Source: Terriglobia bacterium (GTDB lineage: Bacteria > Acidobacteriota > Terriglobia > UBA7540). From it: a stretch of 11,538 nt of DNA. Below are positions 7,261 through 11,538 of the stretch, in pieces. Each line of letters starts with the position of its first letter. Within the stretch, counting starts at the first letter, position 1. The notes under the pieces are model-generated. The model did no database searches. It saw only the letters and a list, made by a program, of their open reading frames with translations, and was not told the origin of the DNA. Where the stretch lies: assembly GCA_030040515.1 (NCBI GenBank), contig JASHTO010000190.1, positions 1 to 11,538 of the forward strand. Direction: 5' to 3'. A program made the translations under genes and the position numbers.

Positions 7261-7351
7261 CTGTAGCGGCGCTCTGCGAGCGTCGCATTGCATAGGCATA
7301 TCCCTCGGCTGACGGACCTACCCCACGACGGTCGATAGACCGCCGCTACAG
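7261..7351. repeat. 91-bp inverted-repeat element between convergent genes, possible bidirectional terminator
   Basis: CTGTAGCGGCG (7261-7271) and CGCCGCTACAG (7341-7351) are perfect 11-bp inverted ends. Next to each end lies a local hairpin: GCGGCGCTC-TGC-GAGCGTCGC on the left (one G-T pair) and ACGGTC-GATA-GACCGC-like pairing on the right. It fills most of the 146 bases between the stop of the 120-aa gene and the stop of flgL, so it could end both transcripts, although no T-run follows. It resembles short palindromic elements dispersed in intergenic regions; copy number cannot be judged here. Confidence 0.65.
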
Positions 7352-7362
7352 GACTTCGACGT

Positions 7363-8265
7363 TTAGTAATTCGTCGGCAGGTAATCAAACAAATCCAATT
7401 GTGAAATGTTGGCGCCGGCATCCAGCAGGGCTTGTTGGGTGGTCTGAGCCTGAGTCAGGTTGGTGATCGTCTGGGCCGTATTGGCGTCCAGCATCCCGCT
7501 CTGGGTTTCTGTCAGTTGGGTTTGTTGCTGGGTCAGGAAGGTCTGGGCGCTTTGCAGCCGGTCCACGGAGTTTCCATAAAAGGTCTGCTGCTGGCTGACG
7601 TAGTTCAATGCCGACTGCACTTCAGCCGTGGCCCCGGAGATATCGCCGTTCGTGTTGAGGGCATTGTAGAGGTCCTGAAGGGACTGGAAAACGTCGTTCG
7701 TGGAATTGCTGAAGATCTGGCTTCCCGGAAGATTGATGGGCATTGCCTCACCCTGGGAAATTTCCACGCTGTTGGTGTTGTTGTTCCCGTTATAGGTCAC
7801 TCCGGAAGACGAGCTGGAGTCCGCCACATAAGGCTGCGTGGTGGTGGCGGTGCCGGCGAAAAGATATTCACCGTTGTAGGAAGTGTTTGCCAGCCCCATG
7901 ATTTCCTGCTGAATTCCCTGGATTTGCTGTGCCAGGGCTTGCAGGTTGGAGGAATTGAGCGTTCCACCCGCACCTTCCGTGCCCACGGATTGCGCCGTAG
8001 TCAAGGCTTCGACGACCGAGCTCAACGCCGAATCCGCAACGTTCATGGAGCCGGTCAGGGTGGAAATGTTCTGGAGGTATTGCGTGTCGGAGTCATTCTG
8101 GAAGCGCAGAGTGACGAGCGAAGCCGCCGCGGCAGGGTTATCGGAGAGCTCATTCAGCTTCTGCCCCGTGGAGAGTTGTTGCAAAGCCTGATCGTCGGTT
8201 TGCATATTTTGCTGCAATCCGTTCAGGATCACGCTGTAGACATCCGGACTGACGCGTATGCCCAT
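7363..8265 (-). CDS. flgL: Flagellar hook-filament junction protein FlgL (HAP3)
   Basis: 300 residues, slightly shorter than enterobacterial FlgL. It caps the FlgK zone and offers the first binding site for flagellin. The flagellin-like N-terminal D0/D1 helices are clear (LNGLQQNMQTDDQALQQLSTGQKLNELSDNPAAAA, written here only as a landmark at about 15-49), with YNGEYLFAGT at the start of the variable middle region. The C-terminal D0 helix ends with ALLDAGANISQLDLFDYL, typical of FlgL/flagellin termini. The protein has no Cys, one Lys and three Arg, so it is acidic. ATG 8265 follows the flgK stop after 5 bases and has no Shine-Dalgarno of its own, implying translational coupling. It is the last gene of the operon in this window; no csrA or fliW follows. 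Confidence 0.95.
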   Translation of the reverse strand: MGIRVSPDVYSVILNGLQQNMQTDDQALQQLSTGQKLNELSDNPAAAASLVTLRFQNDSDTQYLQNISTLTGSMNVADSALSSVVEALTTAQSVGTEGAGGTLNSSNLQALAQQIQGIQQEIMGLANTSYNGEYLFAGTATTTQPYVADSSSSSGVTYNGNNNTNSVEISQGEAMPINLPGSQIFSNSTNDVFQSLQDLYNALNTNGDISGATAEVQSALNYVSQQQTFYGNSVDRLQSAQTFLTQQQTQLTETQSGMLDANTAQTITNLTQAQTTQQALLDAGANISQLDLFDYLPTNY

Positions 8266-8270
8266 AAGTT

Positions 8271-9668
8271 TCAGCTTGGCGTAAACATGTCGATGGTGTC
8301 GCTGTTGAGCTCATCAACGACGGAGATGACGCGCGCCGAAGCCTCATAAGCGCGCTGGTACATCACCAGGTTGGTGGCCTCCTCGTCCAGCGAGACGCCG
8401 GAAACGGCGGACTGCTGGTTGGAAAGCTGCTGCAAAACCAGGTTGACCGCCTCCTGCTGGGTAGTGGCGTTGGAAACGTCATTCCCGACTTGGTCGATCA
8501 GATTGGAATAGTAATCTCCGGCGGTCTGGCCGGCCACCATCGGAGCGTTTTGAAGATTGGCCAGAGCAAGGGCGTTGGAATTGTCGCCTGTAGAGCCGGC
8601 GGTTCCGCTGGCGGCGACCTGATCGGGATTGGTCAACGCCACGCTCATGGTAGCGGCCGCGCCGGCATTCGAGCCGGGCGTCGAGGGGGTGAAGGGCGTG
8701 AAGAAATCCACGCCCGGGTTGCCGTTCGCGTCGTAACCGGCCGTCTGCTGCTGATTCACTGCGGAGATCAGCCCGGCGGCCAGGTTGTCCAGCGACGACA
8801 TTGCGGAGGGAAGGGCGGTGTCGCGGGCATTGATGAGCCCCTGAAGCTGTCCCCCGCCGATGCTGGAAGTGATGTCCGTGCCGTTGTCATAAACGTCGTG
8901 CATCCCCGTGGTGCTATTGATTTGCGTGGTCAGGTTGGAGCTGACATCGCCGGAAACCAGCAGAGATCCGTTCGAGGTAGTGACCGAAACCGTCCCATTG
9001 TTGGCGGAGATTACCGACACATCAATCAGATTCGAGAGGTTGGTCAGGGCTTGGTCTTGCTCGTCGACCAAGCCCCCGGGGTTTTGGCCGGTGTTCGAGA
9101 TCTGCTCAATCTGCTGATTTAGATTGGCGATTTGCGAGGTGAGCTGGTTGACCTGCTCAACCGTCTGCACCACGGACTGGTCAAGACCCTGCTGAATGGT
9201 GGAAAGATTTTGGCTCGTCTCGCTGAACGCTTGGGCCAGGTCCTGGCCGGCGATGATGACCGACTGTTGCAGCGAAGAGTCTGTCGGGTCCGTGGAGAGC
9301 GATTGAAAGCTGTTGAAGAAGTTGCTCAGGTCGGTTTGCAAGCCGGTGCCCTGCGTTTCGTTGAACAGCGCCTGCACCTGATTCATGGCATCGACGTAGG
9401 AGTCCAGGCTGGATTGCTGCGAAGTTTCCTGATCGATGCGCAGATTGAGGATATTGTCCCGAACGCTCTCCACGCTCGCCAGGGTAACGCCCGTGCCCAC
9501 CTCGGTGTTGCCGACGAGTGTGGGAGGGCTCTCCTCGAAAATCGGCACTTCGCGCGAATAGCCCGGCGTGTTGACGTTGGCGATGTTGTTGGCCGTCACC
9601 TCGAGCGCGCCCTGCTGGGTCAGCAGTGACTGGAGAGCCACGGACATGGTTCCGAAAAGGCTGGACAT
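8271..9668 (-). CDS. flgK: Flagellar hook-associated protein FlgK (HAP1)
   Basis: 465 residues, on the short side for FlgK (about 550 in enterobacteria), the loss being in the variable middle domains. It is exported through the flagellar channel and forms the first ring between hook and filament, bound in the cytoplasm by FlgN. The N-terminus has the rod/hook/HAP signature TANNIANVNTPGYSR (25-39). A long Gln/Asn-rich coiled region lies at about 80-195, and the C-terminus has GVSLDEEATNLVMYQRAY followed by the final D0 helix. Remarkably, it contains no Lys and no Cys and only six Arg, so it is strongly acidic. ATG 9668 lies 3 bases after the flgN stop, consistent with coupled translation. Confidence 0.96.
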   Translation of the reverse strand: MSSLFGTMSVALQSLLTQQGALEVTANNIANVNTPGYSREVPIFEESPPTLVGNTEVGTGVTLASVESVRDNILNLRIDQETSQQSSLDSYVDAMNQVQALFNETQGTGLQTDLSNFFNSFQSLSTDPTDSSLQQSVIIAGQDLAQAFSETSQNLSTIQQGLDQSVVQTVEQVNQLTSQIANLNQQIEQISNTGQNPGGLVDEQDQALTNLSNLIDVSVISANNGTVSVTTSNGSLLVSGDVSSNLTTQINSTTGMHDVYDNGTDITSSIGGGQLQGLINARDTALPSAMSSLDNLAAGLISAVNQQQTAGYDANGNPGVDFFTPFTPSTPGSNAGAAATMSVALTNPDQVAASGTAGSTGDNSNALALANLQNAPMVAGQTAGDYYSNLIDQVGNDVSNATTQQEAVNLVLQQLSNQQSAVSGVSLDEEATNLVMYQRAYEASARVISVVDELNSDTIDMFTPS

Positions 9669-9671
9669 ATA

Positions 9672-10154
9672 CTATTTCACCATCGCTTGGAAGGCTGCTC
9701 CCTTGGCTTGCGTCAGAGGGGCCGGATACGTCCCCGAGTAGTGCGCGAGGAAATTCATCAGGACGTTCACCGAGCGGCGGGAGCGACGGAGGAGTTCGGA
9801 ATGAACGCGGCTCAGCCGGCGCACGTCCGCCTGAATGGCCTTCAGCCCGCCCAGCAGCAAGTGGAGCTGGCGCGCCGAGGCGGGATCAAGCTGCGCCTCG
9901 AGCTCGCTGAGCGTCGTGGGCATTTCGCCCGCCACCGCCAGGACTCGCAGCTTCTCCTTCATCCTTTGCAGCTCGGTATCCAACAGGCGGATTTCCGTGC
10001 ACAGATTCTCCTGTCGAGCGATGTGTTGGTGCATCAGACGAAGATCAAGCGTGACGTAGGCCGAGCGGCTCTCGTCCAGGTCGGCGGCCAGCAGACGCAG
10101 CGTCGCCAGACGTTTTTCGAGCAATTCCAGGTACTGTTGCACTTCGCGTCTCAT
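9672..10154 (-). CDS. flgN: FlgN-like flagellar export chaperone
   Basis: 160 residues from ATG 10154; an in-frame TTG two codons earlier (10160) is less likely because it overlaps the stop of the preceding small gene. The protein is almost entirely helical and coiled-coil prone (QQYLELLEKRLATLRLLAADLDES at 6-29, then helices at about 47-74, 82-122 and 124-137). It ends with HSELLRRSRRSVNVLMNFL, the FlgN-type C-terminal helix that binds FlgK/FlgL, followed by a flexible tail. FlgN proteins keep FlgK and FlgL soluble and deliver them to the export ATPase complex; the position directly before flgK fits. It has six Lys, unlike its clients. The ATG is 2 bases after the TGA of the 62-aa gene and lacks a strong ribosome site, so it is probably coupled. 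Confidence 0.85.
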   Translation of the reverse strand: MRREVQQYLELLEKRLATLRLLAADLDESRSAYVTLDLRLMHQHIARQENLCTEIRLLDTELQRMKEKLRVLAVAGEMPTTLSELEAQLDPASARQLHLLLGGLKAIQADVRRLSRVHSELLRRSRRSVNVLMNFLAHYSGTYPAPLTQAKGAAFQAMVK

Positions 10155-10156
10155 AT

Positions 10157-10345
10157 TCAAGCCAAAATATCGAGCAGGTGGTCCCCCGCAGGGTCGACGG
10201 CGGCCTCCGGCGGGGATGGGGGCTTCGGCGGAGGAGCCGGCGGCGCCTTTTTCGCGGCTTTCTTCCGCACCGCAAGCCGGTCTTCCCGCACCCGCCCTCC
10301 ATCGTCGGAGGTGCGTTGCGCTGCCGCGGGAGCCAGGTCGTCCAT
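10157..10345 (-). CDS. 62-aa Pro/Ala/Lys-rich microprotein between flgM and flgN
   Basis: A complete small gene: ATG 10345 is preceded by AGAGGA with 7 bases between (overlapping the flgM stop region), 11 bases after flgM, and its TGA is 2 bases before flgN. This spacing and ribosome site argue that it is translated. The family is not recognised. It has three parts: an acidic-to-mixed N-terminus (MDDLAPAAA, 1-9; RTSDDGGRVRED, 11-22), a basic then proline-rich linker (RKKAAKKAPPAPPPKPPSPP at 27-46), and a short hydrophobic C-terminal segment (DHLLDILA, 55-62) that looks like a docking helix. There is no signal peptide. From context it could tether to FlgM, FlgN or the export apparatus, or simply act as a coupling gene; all of this is inference. 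Confidence 0.7.
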   Translation of the reverse strand: MDDLAPAAAQRTSDDGGRVREDRLAVRKKAAKKAPPAPPPKPPSPPEAAVDPAGDHLLDILA

Positions 10346-10356
10346 AAACCCGTCCT

Positions 10357-10665
10357 CTAACTCAACTGCAACTGCGCGCCCAGCAGCTCCGAACCCACGG
10401 CATCGCCCAACTGCTGGTCGGAAACCTGATAATTGCCGCTGCCCACGGCCTGCCGAAGCGCCTCGACTTGCTCCTGGCGCACTTCCGGAAGTTGCGCAAG
10501 GCTGGCCTGCAACGCCTGGATGGTTTGACCGTCGACAGAAAGTTGCGCCTGGTCCGGCCCGGAGTTGACGGAGACCGTGCTGCTCGACTGGCCCGTCGAC
10601 CCGGAGCGCGTAACCCCGGTCGTTTGCGTACTTTCAGGGAGCGGAAGGGGACCATCAACTCTCAT
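10357..10665 (-). CDS. flgM: Anti-sigma-28 factor FlgM
   Basis: 102 residues from ATG 10665, near the usual 90-100. FlgM binds sigma-28 (FliA) and blocks late flagellar transcription until it is exported through the finished hook. The N-terminal half is disordered (Ser/Thr/Gly/Gln-rich, with VDGPLPLPES at 3-12). The C-terminal half holds the sigma-binding helices: VRQEQVEALRQAVGSGNYQV at 62-81, matching the family's R-x-x-x-V-x-x-L-x-x-A-I-x-x-G-x-Y pattern, and QLGDAVGSELLG at 85-96. The start is fixed by AAGGAGG, 6 bases upstream. The longer frame back to 10728 would run through the sigma-28 promoter and is rejected. It contains no Lys and no Cys. It is the first gene of the operon flgM-62aa-flgN-flgK-flgL and is itself driven by a sigma-28 promoter, giving autogenous feedback. 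Confidence 0.9.
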   Translation of the reverse strand: MRVDGPLPLPESTQTTGVTRSGSTGQSSSTVSVNSGPDQAQLSVDGQTIQALQASLAQLPEVRQEQVEALRQAVGSGNYQVSDQQLGDAVGSELLGAQLQLS

Positions 10666-10693
10666 AAAATGCCTCCTTATGACCTCAAATGTT

Positions 10694-10721
10694 GTATCGG
10701 CGGCAGGCGGGGGAAACTTTA
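10694..10721 (-). promoter_or_regulatory. Sigma-28 (FliA) promoter of the flgM operon
   Basis: Read on the minus strand: TAAAGTTT (10721-10714), a 12-base spacer, GCCGATAC (10701-10694). The -35 is identical to the FliA consensus and the -10 matches 7 of 8 positions; the spacer is one base longer than the enterobacterial 11. The predicted start near 10687 gives a leader of about 22 bases carrying AAGGAGG. Placement upstream of flgM agrees with its known control in other bacteria. Confidence 0.85.
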
Positions 10722-11186
10722 GCCCCATGAGGCGGTTTTAATCTTTTTTTCCATCCCGTTCCTAATCCCCAGCGGAGAGGCGCACAGAGAAAGTCCTGTA
10801 CGCTCTTCATCTGCCCTCCCCTGTGGTCTCTGAGCTGCCCCCCGTATGTGTTGGCTCATCCGCTCCCCCCGGAAGACGCGGGGCATTTTAGCACGGACTA
10901 TTTCCTCGTTCTCGCACGGGTCTTCGTCGAATATCGGGAAAGCTTCTTCATTTTCGAAATTCTGCCGACCTGTCCAGCGCAGTGGGGGAAAAGGCCAGGC
11001 AAGGGTCAAAAGGTGGGTGAAAACACGCAGGCCATTGTGTGTAAAGACCCAATTGAGTTGTGGAAATTCCGCAGGTCCCGCCTCACCCTTTATATTTCAA
11101 TGACTTCCAGGTTTATTGAGAAAGGAACAAGAAATGCAGACAAAAAGGCAGCTTTTAAACTAACCAGTGGATTGTTGGAGGCCATG
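10722..11186. other. Gene-free region between flgM promoter and fis-like gene
   Basis: About 465 bases between divergent genes. Open frames here have no ribosome sites and low-complexity translations, so none is called. A run of A/T on the flgM side (10736-10753) could be an upstream promoter element. The fis-like side (11085-11165) is A/T-rich relative to its surroundings and probably holds that gene's promoter, but no convincing -35/-10 pair could be fixed. No sigma-54 type GG-N10-GC box was found where it would fit. Confidence 0.5.
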
Positions 11187-11483
11187 ATGAAGCCATTCAC
11201 GAATTTTCGCGGTTCGGTAGGGGTAAAGGAAGCCTCCGCGGGCTCCAGGTCGGTATCCCCCTTTGATGATGTCGCGCCGCCTGAAGCCAGCCCGACGTTT
11301 ACGCTGACGTTCACTTTCGGCACGCCGATGCGCGAGATAAACAACGCCGTAATCCGCACGGTCCTTCAGTACGCGGATAGCAATCGCCTGCAAGCGGCGG
11401 AACTGTTGAAGATCAATCCTCGGACGATTCGTCGCCACCTGGGAAAGAAAAACGCCTCCCGCGCTGCCACGCAAGCAGCCTGA
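11187..11483 (+). CDS. Fis-like small DNA-binding protein
   Basis: 98 residues from ATG 11187, chosen because GGAGG lies 5 bases upstream. The frame remains open to ATG 11184 (too close to the site), ATG 11100 and beyond, so a longer protein is possible. The C-terminus is a Fis-type helix-turn-helix (53-87): NAVIRTVLQYADSNRLQAAELL, then recognition helix INPRTIRRHLGKK, the same form as in Fis and at the end of NtrC-family activators. The N-terminal 45 residues are Pro/Ser-rich with a beta-like TFTLTFTF run, comparable in position to the beta-hairpin arm of Fis but not alignable by eye. A basic tail follows the HTH. It should bind DNA, probably as a dimer. Divergent placement from flgM suggests, but does not show, a role in flagellar or nucleoid regulation. 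Confidence 0.75.
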   Translation: MKPFTNFRGSVGVKEASAGSRSVSPFDDVAPPEASPTFTLTFTFGTPMREINNAVIRTVLQYADSNRLQAAELLKINPRTIRRHLGKKNASRAATQAA

Positions 11484-11538
11484 GCCTTTGCCCATCAATT
11501 CGGCCAAAAAATTCCGAGTGGTAGCCACGGTCAATGCT
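11484..11538. other. Window end, no callable gene
   Basis: The final 55 bases after the fis-like stop contain no ATG with a ribosome site. One plus-strand frame from TTG 11488 stays open to the edge, but it is too short to judge. Confidence 0.3.

Noticed and set aside
10666..10728. N-terminal extension of FlgM to 123 residues
   Set aside because: The extension is encoded by the promoter itself (10694-10721), whereas ATG 10665 has AAGGAGG 6 bases upstream.
10719..11009. 96-codon minus-strand frame upstream of flgM
   Set aside because: It overlaps the sigma-28 promoter, has no ribosome site, and its translation shows no domain or periodicity.
11069..11096. Second sigma-28-like site on the minus strand (TAAAGGGT-N12-GCGGAATT)
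   Set aside because: The -35 half and spacing fit, but the -10 half matches GCCGAT at only 4 of 6 positions and no gene begins just downstream.
11160..11534. 124-codon minus-strand frame across the fis-like gene
   Set aside because: It is antisense to a recognisable Fis-type HTH, begins with TTG without a ribosome site, and has no domain signal.

Overview
The window looks like a chromosomal segment of a GC-rich Acidobacteriota bacterium, probably a soil or metagenomic lineage. The main pointers are a secreted von Willebrand A protein of the type expanded in Acidobacteria, a DUF1579 protein next to an M61 glycyl-aminopeptidase-like protease, and short palindromic and heptameric intergenic repeats. 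The assignment is an inference from gene content; no rRNA or other phylogenetic marker is present, and no tRNA, CRISPR array or transposase was seen.

Left part (1-3624, all minus strand): the 5' portion of a VWA-domain protein whose 3' end lies outside the window, then a cytoplasmic-type glycerophosphodiester phosphodiesterase, and upstream of it glpD (FAD-dependent glycerol-3-phosphate dehydrogenase). The last two are consecutive steps of phospholipid headgroup/glycerol salvage: diester to glycerol-3-phosphate to dihydroxyacetone phosphate. A cluster of 7-bp repeats sits between them and supplies the glpD stop codon.

Middle part (3852-6453, plus strand): a secreted DUF1579 protein and a secreted M61 metallopeptidase with a C-terminal PDZ-like domain. 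Then comes a 400-base gene-free stretch holding a 175-bp MITE-like palindrome and, at its right end, a sigma-28-like promoter.

Right part (6798-11483): flagellar late genes. A minus-strand operon runs flgM - 62-residue Pro/Lys-rich microprotein - flgN - flgK - flgL, with gaps of 11, 2, 3 and 5 bases. It is preceded by a near-consensus sigma-28 promoter (TAAAGTTT-N12-GCCGATAC). Convergent to it, a 120-residue helical protein of unknown family has its own sigma-28-like promoter with the same unusual 12-base spacer (TAAAGGGT-N12-GCCGATTT), so it is probably an undescribed member of the flagellar regulon. The two ends meet at a 91-bp inverted-repeat element. Divergent from flgM is a 98-codon Fis-like DNA-binding protein.

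How it works together: FlgM should hold sigma-28 inactive until the hook is complete. FlgN escorts FlgK and FlgL to the export gate, and FlgK/FlgL form the hook-filament junction. The two unknown small proteins (62 aa and 120 aa) are the most interesting parts of the window. The exported proteins FlgM, FlgK and FlgL are almost free of lysine (0, 0 and 1) and contain no cysteine, unlike the cytoplasmic proteins around them.
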